Positions 47,567 to 56,776 of a DNA stretch of 64,000 nt are shown here, piece by piece. Location: contig NZ_FNLO01000007.1 of assembly GCF_900095735.1 (NCBI RefSeq), positions 186,001 through 250,000 of the forward strand. Direction: 5' to 3'. The translations under genes and the position numbers were made by a program. Positions within the stretch are counted from its first letter, which is position 1; every line of letters begins with the position of its first letter. The notes below the pieces were generated by a model. The model had not been told where the DNA came from and did not search any database. It saw only the letters and a list, made by a program, of their open reading frames with translations. Source of the DNA: Chitinasiproducens palmae. GTDB taxonomy: Bacteria; Pseudomonadota; Gammaproteobacteria; Burkholderiales; Burkholderiaceae.

Positions 47567-48196
47567 ATGGCGCAATTCTTCAAGATTCATCCGGACAACC
47601 CGCAGCCTCGGTTGATCAAGCAGGCATCCGAAATCCTGGCCGCCGGCGGTCTGGTCGCGTTGCCGACCGACTCGTGCTATGCGCTGGTCTGCCACCTGGA
47701 CGATCGTCAGGCGGTCGACCGGCTGCGGCGGCTGCGCGGTATCGACGATCGACAGCATCTGTCGCTGCTAGTGCGCGACCTGTCGGAATTGGCGAACTTT
47801 GCGATGGTGGACAACCAGCAATACCGGCTGATCAAGTCGGTGACGCCGGGGCCCTACGTGTTCGTGCTCGAAGCGACGCGCGAGGTGCCGCGCCGGCTGT
47901 CGCATCCGTCGCGCAAGACCATTGGCCTGCGGGTGCCTTCGCATCCGCTCACCCAGGCGTTGCTCGAAACCCTGGGCCAGCCATTGATCGCGTCGACGCT
48001 GATTCTGCCACCGGACGACGAGCCGCTGAACGACCCCGAGGCCATCCGCGAGCGGCTCGAAAAACAGATCGAACTGGTGATCGACGGTGGGGCGTGTGCG
48101 GCCGAACCGTCGACGGTGATCGATCTGACTGGCGCCAGTCCACAGCTGGTGCGCGCCGGCCGGGGCGCGCTCGAACCGTTCGGTCTGAGCGCCTGA
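47567..48196 (+). CDS. YciO/YrdC-family threonylcarbamoyl-AMP synthase-like protein
   Basis: 209 residues with the Sua5/YrdC motif pattern: ALPTDSCYALVCHLDD and SLLVRDLSEL with a PGPYVFVLEATREV segment. YrdC makes threonylcarbamoyl-AMP for tRNA t6A; YciO is a less active paralogue of uncertain role. It follows the PHP gene in the same orientation, as yciV-yciO in E. coli. Confidence 0.87.
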   Translation: MAQFFKIHPDNPQPRLIKQASEILAAGGLVALPTDSCYALVCHLDDRQAVDRLRRLRGIDDRQHLSLLVRDLSELANFAMVDNQQYRLIKSVTPGPYVFVLEATREVPRRLSHPSRKTIGLRVPSHPLTQALLETLGQPLIASTLILPPDDEPLNDPEAIRERLEKQIELVIDGGACAAEPSTVIDLTGASPQLVRAGRGALEPFGLSA

Positions 48197-48612
48197 CGGC
48201 GCCGTTCGGTCCGGAATCGCAACGGTGCTTGCAGGCTGGGCCAGCACGGCGCGGCCTTGATGGCATGCGATGTCTCGCCACGCCCGCCGGCCCAGCGCCG
48301 ACCCGGCAGCAACCCGGCAGCAACCCGGCAGCAACCCAGCGCCGGCCCGACAGCAACGTGACGCCCTCCGAGCGCCGCCCGCGCACCGAGGCATTCGGGC
48401 AGCCAACCCCGGCCGCCCACGCCGCCTGTACCGCATTCGCGCCTCGCCGAGAGCGGCGGCACCCGCAAGGGCCGCTGGTGCCGACGGTGCTGTGATTGCT
48501 TCGGCCAGGCCATCGCAACGGACGCCCGACACCGCCCCGCGTGCCCGGTCGCGGCGCCGGAGCCGGCCGTCCGGCTTATGCGAGCGCCCGGGTGTTGTTA
48601 CAATGCGCGCAA
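48197..48612. other. Intergenic, with an 11-bp array
   Basis: 416 bases. At 48301-48338 a unit ACCCGGCAGCA occurs about 3.5 times. No gene is seen. Confidence 0.8.
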
Positions 48613-49287
48613 ATGTTCGATAACCTCATCCAGAACCTGGCGGTCTATGCGCTGCCAGTGCTCTTCGCAATCACCCTGCATGAAGCCGCGCATGCCTACG
48701 CAGCGCGGCTTTTCGGCGATTCGACGGCCTATATGCTCGGCCGCGTCAGTCTGAACCCGGCGCGGCACATCGATCCGCTGGGTACCATCGCCATGCCGGT
48801 AGTGCTGTACCTGTTGACGGGCGGGGCCTTTCTGTTCGGCTATGCGAAGCCGGTGCCGGTCATGTTCGATCGCTTGCGCAATCCGCGCTGGCACGCGATG
48901 CTGGTCGCGGCAGCCGGGCCGGCCTCGAATCTGGTGCAATCGCTGCTGTGGGGCATTCTGGCGCTCGGCCTGCAGGCGGCCGGCGTGCAGGAGGCATTCT
49001 TCGTGAAAATGGCGTCGGCCGGCGTGTTGGTGAACCTGGTCATCGCCGCCTTCAACCTCTTTCCGCTGCCGCCGCTGGACGGCGGACGCATCGTGACGAG
49101 CCTGCTGCCGGCGCGACAGGCGATCACTTTCGGGCGACTGGAGCCGTTCGGCTTCATCATCGTCATGGTTCTCGTCATGACGCATGTGTTCGTGCCGTAC
49201 TGGCTTTCGCCGCTGGTCAATGTCTTCTACGGCTTCGTGAACCTGCTGCTCACGCCTCTCGTTTCCCTCGTCGCCCTGGCCCACTGA
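48613..49287 (+). CDS. M50-family site-2 protease-like membrane peptidase
   Basis: 224 residues with about six predicted membrane segments. The catalytic zinc motif is HEAAH in FAITLHEAAHAYAARLFGD, and the downstream Asp is in NLFPLPPLDGGRI. Small stand-alone M50 peptidases such as this (YdiL/SpoIVFB-like) cleave substrates within the membrane; the substrate here is unknown. Two bases separate its stop from trpS, so co-translation with trpS is likely. Confidence 0.9.
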   Translation: MFDNLIQNLAVYALPVLFAITLHEAAHAYAARLFGDSTAYMLGRVSLNPARHIDPLGTIAMPVVLYLLTGGAFLFGYAKPVPVMFDRLRNPRWHAMLVAAAGPASNLVQSLLWGILALGLQAAGVQEAFFVKMASAGVLVNLVIAAFNLFPLPPLDGGRIVTSLLPARQAITFGRLEPFGFIIVMVLVMTHVFVPYWLSPLVNVFYGFVNLLLTPLVSLVALAH

Positions 49288-49289
49288 AC

Positions 49290-50498
49290 ATGTATCCCGA
49301 CCGTATCTTCTCCGGCATGCGACCGACCGGTACGCTGCACCTCGGCCATTACCACGGGGTCTTGAAAAACTGGGTCCGGCTGCAGAACGAGTATCCGTGC
49401 TATTTCAGCGTGGTCGACCTGCACGCGCTGACCACGCATTACGAGTCCCCGGAGGTGATCGAGCAACACGTCTGGGACGTGCTGATCGACTGGCTGGCCG
49501 CGGGCATCGATCCGCAAAGCGCAACCCTGTTCATCCAGAGCCGTGTGCCCGAGCATTCCGAGCTCGCGCTGCTCCTTGGCATGAGCACGCCGCTTGGCTG
49601 GCTTGAACGGGTGCCAACCTACAAGGAGCAGATCGAGAAACTGCGCGAGCGCGGCCGCGACCTGACGACCTATGGCTTCCTCGGCTATCCGCTGCTGATG
49701 ACTGCCGACATCCTGCTGTACCGCGCCAACCTGGTGCCGGTGGGCGAGGACCAGGCACCGCATCTTGAAATCGCGCGCGAACTGGCGCGCCGTTTCAACA
49801 ATATGTACGGGACCGAGCCGGGTTTCGAGGAAAAGGCGCAGGATGCGGCGAAGAAGCTGGGTGGCAAGCGCGCCAAGCTCTATTTCAAGCTGCGCACCGC
49901 GTACCAGCAGGAAGGGGACGACGAGGCGCTGGAGCAGGCGCGGGCGATGCTCCACGAGTCGCACAGCCTGTCGATGCACGATCGAGAGCGTCTGTTCGGT
50001 TACTTGGAAGGCGCGCGGCGGGTGATCCTGCCGGAGCCGCAGATCCTGTTGACCGAGGCGTCGCGCATGCCGGGCCTGGACGGACAGAAGATGTCCAAAT
50101 CCTATGGCAATGCGATCGGCCTGCGCGAGGACAAAACGTCGATCGAAAAGAAGGTGCGCACGATGCCGACCGATCCGGCGCGCGTGCGCCGCACGGACCC
50201 GGGCGAGCCGGAGAAGTGCCCGGTGTGGCAACTGCACCGCGTCTATTCGGACGACAGCACGAAGGAATGGGTGCAGCAGGGCTGCCGGACTGCCGGCATC
50301 GGTTGCATCGAATGCAAGCAGCCGGTGATCGACGGCATTCTCGCCGAGCAGCAGCCGATGCTCGAACGCGCCCAGCCTTACCTCGACGATCCGCAACTGC
50401 TGCGCGCGATCGTCGCGAACGGCTGCGACAAGGCGCGCGAGGCGGCGCAGGAGACCATGCGCGAAGTGCGCGAGGTGATGGGCATCGGCTATCGCTGA
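49290..50498 (+). CDS. trpS: Tryptophanyl-tRNA synthetase
   Basis: 402 residues, class I. Signature regions are GTLHLGHYHGVLKNW (HIGH-like) and KMSKSYGNAIG (KMSKS). It is longer than the 330-residue form because of an insertion before KMSKS, with segments GGKRAKLYFKLRTAYQQEGD and LEGARRVILPEPQILLTEAS; this long form is typical of Burkholderiaceae. It charges tRNA-Trp. Confidence 0.96.
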   Translation: MYPDRIFSGMRPTGTLHLGHYHGVLKNWVRLQNEYPCYFSVVDLHALTTHYESPEVIEQHVWDVLIDWLAAGIDPQSATLFIQSRVPEHSELALLLGMSTPLGWLERVPTYKEQIEKLRERGRDLTTYGFLGYPLLMTADILLYRANLVPVGEDQAPHLEIARELARRFNNMYGTEPGFEEKAQDAAKKLGGKRAKLYFKLRTAYQQEGDDEALEQARAMLHESHSLSMHDRERLFGYLEGARRVILPEPQILLTEASRMPGLDGQKMSKSYGNAIGLREDKTSIEKKVRTMPTDPARVRRTDPGEPEKCPVWQLHRVYSDDSTKEWVQQGCRTAGIGCIECKQPVIDGILAEQQPMLERAQPYLDDPQLLRAIVANGCDKAREAAQETMREVREVMGIGYR

Positions 50499-50702
50499 GC
50501 GAGGTCGCCGGGTCCGGCTTTGCCGGACTGACCGAACGGGCCAGGCGGCCCCGGCGGGCTGGACGGACCGGTTCGCCAGGCGATTGGCGCGCGGCGCTCT
50601 CTGCTTTCTATTACCAAAGATGAACGGCGCGGGCCCGCCATGCGCCGGTCCGTTCCGCCATCCGTTACAATCCGACATCGCATCTGTTCCAGACACCGCG
50701 CC

Positions 50703-51593
50703 ATGACCAGCGAAAATCGTATCCAAGGCAGCATCGTCGCAATCGTGACGCCGATGCATGAAGACGGCACGCTCGATCTGCCGTCGCTGAAGTCGCTGCT
50801 CGACTGGCATGTCGAATCCGGCACCGACGCGATCGTCATCGTCGGCACGAGCGGCGAATCGCCGACGCTGCCGGTCGAGGAGCACCGCGAAATGATCAAG
50901 CTGGCCGTCGATCACGTCGCCGGCCGCATCCCGGTGATCGCGGGCGCCGGCGGCAATTCGACCGCCGAGGCGATCGAGCTGACGGATTACGCGAAGTCGG
51001 TCGGCGCGGATGCCACGCTGCAGGTTGTACCGTATTACAACAAGCCCGGCCAGGAAGGGATCTATCGCCACTTCCGCACCATCGCCGAGCGCGTCGACCT
51101 GCCGGTGATCCTTTACAACGTGCCGGGCCGGACGGTCGCGGATGCGAGCAACGAAACGCTGCTGCGCCTGGCCCAGGTGCCCGGCATCATCGGCGTCAAG
51201 GACGCGACCGGCAACATCGATCGCGGCGCCGAGCTCATCAAGCGCGCGCCGGCCGACTTCGCAATCTACAGCGGCGACGACCTGACGGCCGTCGCGCTGA
51301 TGCTGCTCGGCGGGCAGGGCAACATCTCCGTGACCGCCAACGTCGCACCGGCGCAGATGCATGCGCTGTGCGTCGCGGCGATGGCCGGCGACGTCGCCGA
51401 AGCGCGCCGGCTGCACTTCCAGTTGCTGTCGCTGCACCGCGCGCTGTTCATCGAGGCGAATCCGATTCCAGCCAAGTGGGCCTTGCACCGCATGGGCCGG
51501 ATCGGCGCGGGCATCCGTTTGCCGCTGACGCCGCTGGCCGCTGCGGGGCAGGACGTCCTGGGCGCCGCGCTGGCCGAGGCCGGCATTGCCTGA
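50703..51593 (+). CDS. dapA: 4-hydroxy-tetrahydrodipicolinate synthase
   Basis: 296 residues, class I aldolase fold. Pyruvate-binding motif [11 protein letters not shown], catalytic Tyr in ILYNVPGRT and Schiff-base Lys in IGVKDATGN are in place. It condenses pyruvate with aspartate semialdehyde in lysine and meso-diaminopimelate synthesis. The downstream neighbour is bamC, the same order as in E. coli. Confidence 0.97.
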   Translation: MTSENRIQGSIVAIVTPMHEDGTLDLPSLKSLLDWHVESGTDAIVIVGTSGESPTLPVEEHREMIKLAVDHVAGRIPVIAGAGGNSTAEAIELTDYAKSVGADATLQVVPYYNKPGQEGIYRHFRTIAERVDLPVILYNVPGRTVADASNETLLRLAQVPGIIGVKDATGNIDRGAELIKRAPADFAIYSGDDLTAVALMLLGGQGNISVTANVAPAQMHALCVAAMAGDVAEARRLHFQLLSLHRALFIEANPIPAKWALHRMGRIGAGIRLPLTPLAAAGQDVLGAALAEAGIA

Positions 51594-51716
51594 GTCCGCG
51601 CTTGGCCGCACGGTTGCGTCGCATGCGCGGCCGTCGGTCTGGTCTCTCCGTCGCGCCGCGGCATCCTTGCCGCGGTCAAGTCGACCGCCTTTCGTTCCCG
51701 TCTGATCAACTCCCTC

Positions 51717-52847
51717 ATGAAACGTAACGACCGTCGTTTGACGACCCTCGCCGCTGCGACGCTGGTTGCCACGCTCTGCGGCTGCAGTAGCGTGAGCGAC
51801 ATGCTGCAGGGCGATCGCGTGAAGTACAAGGACGCGGGGACCGCCCCGAATCTGGTCGTACCGCCCGGGCTCAGCGACGTGCAAGCGAACAAGCAGCGCT
51901 ATGTCGCGCCGCCGAGCACCGCCGGACTTGGCAGCAACCCCCGGCTGTCGCAGACGCCTGACGGCGGCACCACGCTTGGCGTGCCGACTGCGTCCGATCC
52001 ATACGGCATGCACTTTGAGTACGACGGCAACCAACGTTGGCTGGTGGTCGACGGACGCGATCCCGATCAGCTCTGGGGCGATCTGAAAGCGTTCTGGGAA
52101 GCCAACGGCTTCGCCGTGGTCACCGACGCACCGGCGACCGGCGTGCTGGAAACCGACTGGGCCGAGAACCGCGCGAACATTCCGAACGACTGGTTCCGCA
52201 AGACGGTCGGCAAGTTGCTGGACTGGGCGTACTCCTCCGGGACGCGCGACAAGTTCCGCACGCGTGTCGAGCGCACGCCGGACGGCGGCACTGAAATCTT
52301 CATCACCCATCGCGGTATGGAGGAAGTATTGACCGGGCGCTACCAGGAATCGTCGCGTTGGGTCGAACGGCCGCGCAACCCGCAGCTCGAAAACGCCTTC
52401 CTGCAATTGCTCGCCGAAAAATTCGGTGTCAGCGCGGAGCGTGCGAAGCAACTCGCGGACAATCCGCGGCAGGCGAATGCAGGCGAGCGCATCGTCTCGA
52501 CCGATGCGAACGGCCTGGTGCTGACCGAGCCGGTCGATCGCGCGTGGCTGCGCGTTGGCCTGGCGCTCGACCGCAGCAATTTCGTGGTTGACCGCAGCGA
52601 TCGCGCGACGGGCGTGTTCGTGGTGCGCTATGCAAATCCGAACGAGGAAGTGGACCAGAACGGCCTGTTCAGCAAGCTGTTCGGCCGCAAGCCGACCAAG
52701 CAGGACGAGACGCGTCAGTACCGCGTGGCAGTGCGTGCCGACGCAAGCGGGCGCACGCGCGTCAGCGTGCTCGACGAAAGCGGCAATCCGGACGGTTCGT
52801 CGGATGCACAGCGCATCGTGGCCGCGCTGAAGAACCAGCTCAGCTGA
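51717..52847 (+). CDS. bamC: Outer membrane assembly lipoprotein BamC
   Basis: 376 residues. Lipobox LCGC follows a signal peptide, and the two conserved globular domains are present, the second with HRGMEEVLTGRYQESSRW and the closing AALKNQLS. BamC is an accessory part of the BAM complex that inserts beta-barrel proteins. It is longer than E. coli BamC in the inter-domain region. Position after dapA fits the E. coli arrangement. Confidence 0.9.
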   Translation: MKRNDRRLTTLAAATLVATLCGCSSVSDMLQGDRVKYKDAGTAPNLVVPPGLSDVQANKQRYVAPPSTAGLGSNPRLSQTPDGGTTLGVPTASDPYGMHFEYDGNQRWLVVDGRDPDQLWGDLKAFWEANGFAVVTDAPATGVLETDWAENRANIPNDWFRKTVGKLLDWAYSSGTRDKFRTRVERTPDGGTEIFITHRGMEEVLTGRYQESSRWVERPRNPQLENAFLQLLAEKFGVSAERAKQLADNPRQANAGERIVSTDANGLVLTEPVDRAWLRVGLALDRSNFVVDRSDRATGVFVVRYANPNEEVDQNGLFSKLFGRKPTKQDETRQYRVAVRADASGRTRVSVLDESGNPDGSSDAQRIVAALKNQLS

Positions 52848-52858
52848 GGCGGCGCTGC

Positions 52859-53635
52859 GTGCGTTTTTCCAGTCTTGGCAGTGGCAGTGACGGCAATGCG
52901 CTGGTCGTGGAGGGCAGCGAAGGCAGTACCACGACACGCGTGCTGCTCGATTGTGGCTTCTCGATGCGCGAGGCGGTCCGGCGTCTCGAACGTGCAGCCC
53001 TGACGCCGGACCAACTGCAGGGCATCCTGATCACGCACGAACACAGCGATCATATCGGCGGCGCGCTGTCGCTGGCCCGCAAGACCGGCCTACCGGTCTA
53101 TATGAGTTGGGGAACGGCCCTCGCCACGCGCGCCGTCGATGCGAAGGTCGATCTGCGCATCATCGAGGCCGGCGAAGCACTGCGCATCGGCGATCTCGAC
53201 GTGCACCCCTACACCGTGCCGCACGACGCGCGCGAACCGCTGCAATTCACCTTCTCAGACGGCGCGCGACGACTCGGCGTGCTGACCGACGTTGGCATCG
53301 GCACGCCCCATATCGTCGAAACGCTGTCGCGTTGCGACGCATTGATTCTCGAGTGCAATCACGACCGTGAGATGCTGAGCAATGGCCGATACCCGCCGAT
53401 GTTGAAGGCGCGTATCGGTGGCAGTCACGGCCACCTCGCCAATGACGCCGCGGCGGAGATTCTGGCGGCGCTTGCACACGGCGCATTGCGGCACGTCGTG
53501 GCGGCCCACCTCAGCGCCGAGAACAACCAGGCTGGCCTGGCGCAAGCGGCGCTGGCGGGCGCGCTCGGCGCGCATGCGGGCGACATTCTGGTGGCGTCGC
53601 AGGCGGACGGGTTCGACTGGTTGTCGATTGCCTGA
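52859..53635 (+). CDS. MBL-fold metallohydrolase (YycJ-like)
   Basis: 258 residues from GTG 52859. The zinc motif is ITHEHSDHIGG, and the other ligands are in LECNHD and VAAHLSAENN. The start SSLGSGSDGNALVVEG matches the YycJ/WalJ subfamily, thought to be a 5'-3' exonuclease; I infer a nucleic-acid role. It lies 11 bases after bamC. Confidence 0.88.
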   Translation: MRFSSLGSGSDGNALVVEGSEGSTTTRVLLDCGFSMREAVRRLERAALTPDQLQGILITHEHSDHIGGALSLARKTGLPVYMSWGTALATRAVDAKVDLRIIEAGEALRIGDLDVHPYTVPHDAREPLQFTFSDGARRLGVLTDVGIGTPHIVETLSRCDALILECNHDREMLSNGRYPPMLKARIGGSHGHLANDAAAEILAALAHGALRHVVAAHLSAENNQAGLAQAALAGALGAHAGDILVASQADGFDWLSIA

Positions 53636-54129
53636 GGCATTGCGCAGCGCGCGTTCCGCGCGTTGCCCGACGGGCGTATCGGAGCGCAAGTGGTCGACGG
53701 CGCGAATCTCCGAGAACGACGGCTTGAGCGACAGTCGTTAATGACCCCGTCGCGCACGCTCAGCCGCAGCACGCTGCAATGCCCGTTGCCGCTTTATCGC
53801 TTTGTCGCTGTATGGCTGTGTGGCGTTGGCGCTTCGGCGCTTTTGGACGCGGCGACATCGTACGCGATTCAAGCGAGGGCATGACTTCTTGCTGGCTCGA
53901 ACTGTCCTGGTTCCGTTCGTCCCTTTCTTGTTTTCAAATGCAAGAACGCCGTACAGTGTGGCGCGAATCGCACGCTCAAGCGGGTGCGAGCGAAGTGAGG
54001 GACGAACCAACGCCTGCGCAGGGCTGGCCACGACTCGGATGAGTGGCCGCTGACCTCACCGCAATCGCGCCCAACCTTCCGATGCCCGCCGCTGTGCGGC
54101 AGCGACACAGTCGGCGGACCCGAAAAGAC
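53636..54129. other. Intergenic, no gene seen
   Basis: About 500 bases with no supportable gene. GC drops slightly between 53870 and 53970. No repeats of note. Confidence 0.55.
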
Positions 54130-54164
54130 AAAAGGCGCGTCATCCGGAGATGACACGCCTTTTC
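54130..54164. terminator. Rho-independent terminator, likely for the minus-strand lipoprotein gene
   Basis: A long imperfect stem, AAAAGGCGCGTCAT / ATGACACGCCTTTT, with a CCGGAG loop. Read on the minus strand it follows the lipoprotein gene; on the plus strand it also ends in T residues, so it may work both ways. Confidence 0.75.
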
Positions 54165-54199
54165 GCTACCGGCTGCGCAGGGCAGCCAGTGCGTCAGCC

Positions 54200-54472
54200 T
54201 TACTGGCTCGCGCCCGAAGCGGGGGCAGCAGCAGCAGCGTCCGAAGCCGACGAAGCAGCCATCGAAGCCGAAGCAGCGGCATCGCTCGCAGCGTCAGCAG
54301 CGCTCGACGCAGCCATGCTGGCCGAAGCGGCAGCCGAATTCGCGTCGGTTGCAGCGGCCGAAGCGGCAGCGGCGTCGCTGGCAGCGCCCGGAGCGTTCGT
54401 GTCTTCCTTCTTGCCGCATGCGCCGAGAGCCAGCGCACCTGCCATCATCGCTACGAGGAGAGTCTTGTTCAT
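54200..54472 (-). CDS. Alanine-rich small lipoprotein
   Basis: 90 residues, start ATG 54472. Signal and lipobox: MNKTLLVAMMAGALALGACG. The mature part repeats Ala, Ser, Asp with two copies of ASDAAASASMAASSA-like sequence (about 16-residue period, near-identical at DNA level). The sequence predicts a helical repeat with heptad-like spacing. Small lipoproteins with Ala-rich repeats are common in Burkholderiaceae and are unassigned. Confidence 0.7.
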   Translation of the reverse strand: MNKTLLVAMMAGALALGACGKKEDTNAPGAASDAAAASAAATDANSAAASASMAASSAADAASDAAASASMAASSASDAAAAAPASGASQ

Positions 54473-54682
54473 GATTAGTCCTTTTATGGTTAAAGGTAAG
54501 CAATAGCGCGAGGTAAAGCGTTTCGTGTGTTCCAGTACCGCCCAACCGCTCGGCGACACCCCGCGTGAAACATCCGATGCAGTCGCTGAGCCAAAGATTA
54601 TAGGCATTTCTACCTAAACAGTCGACTGGAGACGCTGCCCGCATCGGTCAAAGCCATTCACGACAACGGCTTCGAAACCGCC

Positions 54683-55891
54683 TCATGCAAAGCCTATCCA
54701 TCCGGCACGATACCATCCGTATATCTGCTGCACTATCGACGTTTGGTTAGCGAGTGTTACAAAAAGTGTCGGTTCGAGTTGCCGACTGTTCGCCAACGTT
54801 TGCCAGGCATGTCGGGTCGACTCGTCCAGCGCCAGCGCTTCCCCGTTGATGAAGAAATGCCGTTCGTCGTACAGCAGAATTGACTTCCGGTCGGCACGGA
54901 TTCCGACCTGCGATGCGTGGAGCACGAAGCGGGCCAGGGGCGCAGGGCGGTCGGGCGAATCGAAGAAGGTGGTCGCCTTCGGTTCGCTCAAGTACACCCC
55001 AAGCGTTTCAGCCAGCAGGGGTTCGTCGAATCGGAGCTTGCGCATCGCGGCGCGCAGCTGGCTTGCCATGCGCTCGGGCACCCGGCCCGGGCTTGTCGTC
55101 GCCGGTGCACCCGCGTCGCGATACAACGCTGGCTCGGCGTCGCTCAGGCGGTCACCCAAGCGAAAAAGGCACTGCACTTGCAATTCTTGCAAGGACGGCG
55201 CGCGAAAGCCGATCGAGCATGTCACGCAGTTGTCCAGCGCCACGCCGTCATGCGCATATTTCGGCGGCAGGTAGAGCATGTCGCCGGGCTCCAACACATA
55301 CTCTTCCTCTGCGACGAAGTTGGCCAACAGCTTCAGCGGCACGCCGTCGCGCAGCGTGAGGTCCTGTTGCGCGCCAATTCGCCAGCGGCGGCGTCCCTTG
55401 GTCTGGAGCAGGAACACGTCGTAGGAGTCGAAGTGCGGGCCGACCCCGCCACCGGGCGCGGCGACGCTGATCATCACGTCATCGAGGCGGGCACTCGGTA
55501 CAAAACGGAATCGATCAAGCAATGCGTCGGCGACCTCGTCATGCAGATTCACACCTTGCACGAGTACTGTCCAATCACGCGCGGGTAGCGCGTCGAAGCG
55601 TTCGGGTTCAAAAGGTCCGGATTCGACCTGCCAGCGTTTGCGGCGCTGACTGATCAGGCGGGCTTCGACGTCGTCATCGCATGCGAGTTGGCACAGGGTC
55701 TGCGGGTCGAAGCGGTCGACGAATTCAGGCAGGGCGTTGCGGACCAGCAGCGGCCGGCGCTGCCAGTACCGTTTCATGAACTGTGCGGCACTCAGGCCGG
55801 CGAGCCAGGGCAACGGCGCGTCGACGGCCAGCGTGGCGTAACGCTCGACCGTGCGATTGGAGGCCGCGAGCGGGGATGACGCAACGCGCAT
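54683..55891 (-). CDS. Cupin-fold ribosomal protein L16 hydroxylase-like (RoxA/YcfD)
   Basis: 402 residues from ATG 55891. The JmjC-like cupin shows the iron ligands in VGPHFDSYDVFLLQTKGRRRW (His-x-Asp) and in YAHDGVAL (distal His). This is the prokaryotic ROX family; E. coli YcfD hydroxylates an arginine of ribosomal protein L16. The C-terminal winged-helix region of the family is present (FFDSPDRPAPLARFVLHASQ). The start lies 3 bases from the -10 box of the divergent SlyD-like gene, so its own promoter must be upstream or overlap. Confidence 0.85.
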   Translation of the reverse strand: MRVASSPLAASNRTVERYATLAVDAPLPWLAGLSAAQFMKRYWQRRPLLVRNALPEFVDRFDPQTLCQLACDDDVEARLISQRRKRWQVESGPFEPERFDALPARDWTVLVQGVNLHDEVADALLDRFRFVPSARLDDVMISVAAPGGGVGPHFDSYDVFLLQTKGRRRWRIGAQQDLTLRDGVPLKLLANFVAEEEYVLEPGDMLYLPPKYAHDGVALDNCVTCSIGFRAPSLQELQVQCLFRLGDRLSDAEPALYRDAGAPATTSPGRVPERMASQLRAAMRKLRFDEPLLAETLGVYLSEPKATTFFDSPDRPAPLARFVLHASQVGIRADRKSILLYDERHFFINGEALALDESTRHAWQTLANSRQLEPTLFVTLANQTSIVQQIYGWYRAGWIGFA

Positions 55892-55893
55892 CG

Positions 55894-55899
55894 TATAAT
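55894..55899 (+). promoter_or_regulatory. Candidate -10 box of the SlyD-like gene
   Basis: TATAAT at 55894-55899, 25 bases before ATG 55924. The -35 is not clear. The -10 is 3 bases from the divergent cupin gene start. Confidence 0.5.
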
Positions 55900-55923
55900 G
55901 TAGGCCAGGTTCAGGAGAAGAAA

Positions 55924-56490
55924 ATGAAGATCGAGAAAGACACCGTCGTCGGCCTGACGTATCGGCTGACCGATGCGCAGGGCAATATGATCGAGGAGAG
56001 CGACGAGCCGATGGTGTATTTGCACGGCGGCTATGATGGCACGTTCCCCAAGATCGAGGAAGCGCTCGACGGGCAAGAGACCGGTTACCGCGCGGAGCTT
56101 CAATTGGAGCCGCAGGATGCGTTCGGCGACTACGATCCCGAGTTGGTGAAGGTCGAGCCGCGTGCCCGTTTTCCGGAGCCGCTGGAAGTCGGCATGCAGT
56201 TCGAAGGCACGCCGGACGAAGGGGATGACGCCGAAGACGGGCTGATCTACACGGTGACCGATCTCGCGGAAGACAAGGTCGTGCTCGACGGCAATCACCC
56301 GCTTGCGGGCATGGCACTGCGCTTCGCGCTCGAAGTCGTTGAAGTGCGCGAAGCGACGCCGGAAGAAATCGAGCATGAGCACGCACATGGCATAGACGGG
56401 CTCGAAGTGGTCGACTACGACGAGGACGAAGGCGACGAGGGCGATGTCGACGACGTTGCGAGTCTGCCGAAAACGCCGACGCTGCACTGA
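55924..56490 (+). CDS. SlyD-like FKBP-type peptidyl-prolyl isomerase
   Basis: 188 residues starting MKIEKDTVVGLTYRLTDAQG. The FKBP core (GGYDGTFPKIEEALDGQETG) and the insert-in-flap domain (about 70-130) are present. The C-terminal His/Cys metal-binding tail typical of E. coli SlyD is replaced by an Asp/Glu-rich tail (DEDEGDEGDVDD); its only histidines, in HEHAHGIDG, lie just before it. SlyD-like proteins are folding helpers. Start has a CAGGAGAAG Shine-Dalgarno. Confidence 0.88.
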   Translation: MKIEKDTVVGLTYRLTDAQGNMIEESDEPMVYLHGGYDGTFPKIEEALDGQETGYRAELQLEPQDAFGDYDPELVKVEPRARFPEPLEVGMQFEGTPDEGDDAEDGLIYTVTDLAEDKVVLDGNHPLAGMALRFALEVVEVREATPEEIEHEHAHGIDGLEVVDYDEDEGDEGDVDDVASLPKTPTLH

Positions 56491-56594
56491 CTGCGCGGCT
56501 TGCTACGCGCGCATTGGAGTCGACGTTGACTGCAACGTGGTTTGCCGCGACGGGCGGCGACCAGGCGCGCAGAGGACTGCGCGCTCGATACAAA

Positions 56595-56634
56595 AGAAAA
56601 CGCTCGCGTCGAAGGACGCGAGCGTTTTCTTTTG
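56595..56634. terminator. Bidirectional rho-independent terminator
   Basis: Stem AAAACGCTCGCGTC / GACGCGAGCGTTTT with a GAAG loop and T runs on both sides. It lies between convergent genes (SlyD-like on plus, M48 on minus). Confidence 0.85.
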
Positions 56635-56776
56635 ATGCCGTTCGGACGGTTTATCGCGGCGCCGCCCGGGCTGTTCTCGATGCGACGGGAGACCGGCCAG
56701 CCGAGTTGGCGCGGTGCGCTGCGATTACCGAAACGAGGGCCGCGAGCGGGCCTGGCGGCCGCGCCCGCTGCGCGAC

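Noticed and set aside
49227-52937. A 1236-codon minus-strand frame opposite trpS, dapA and bamC
   Set aside because: Same reason; it shows only Arg/His/Ala-rich noise and lies opposite well-known genes.
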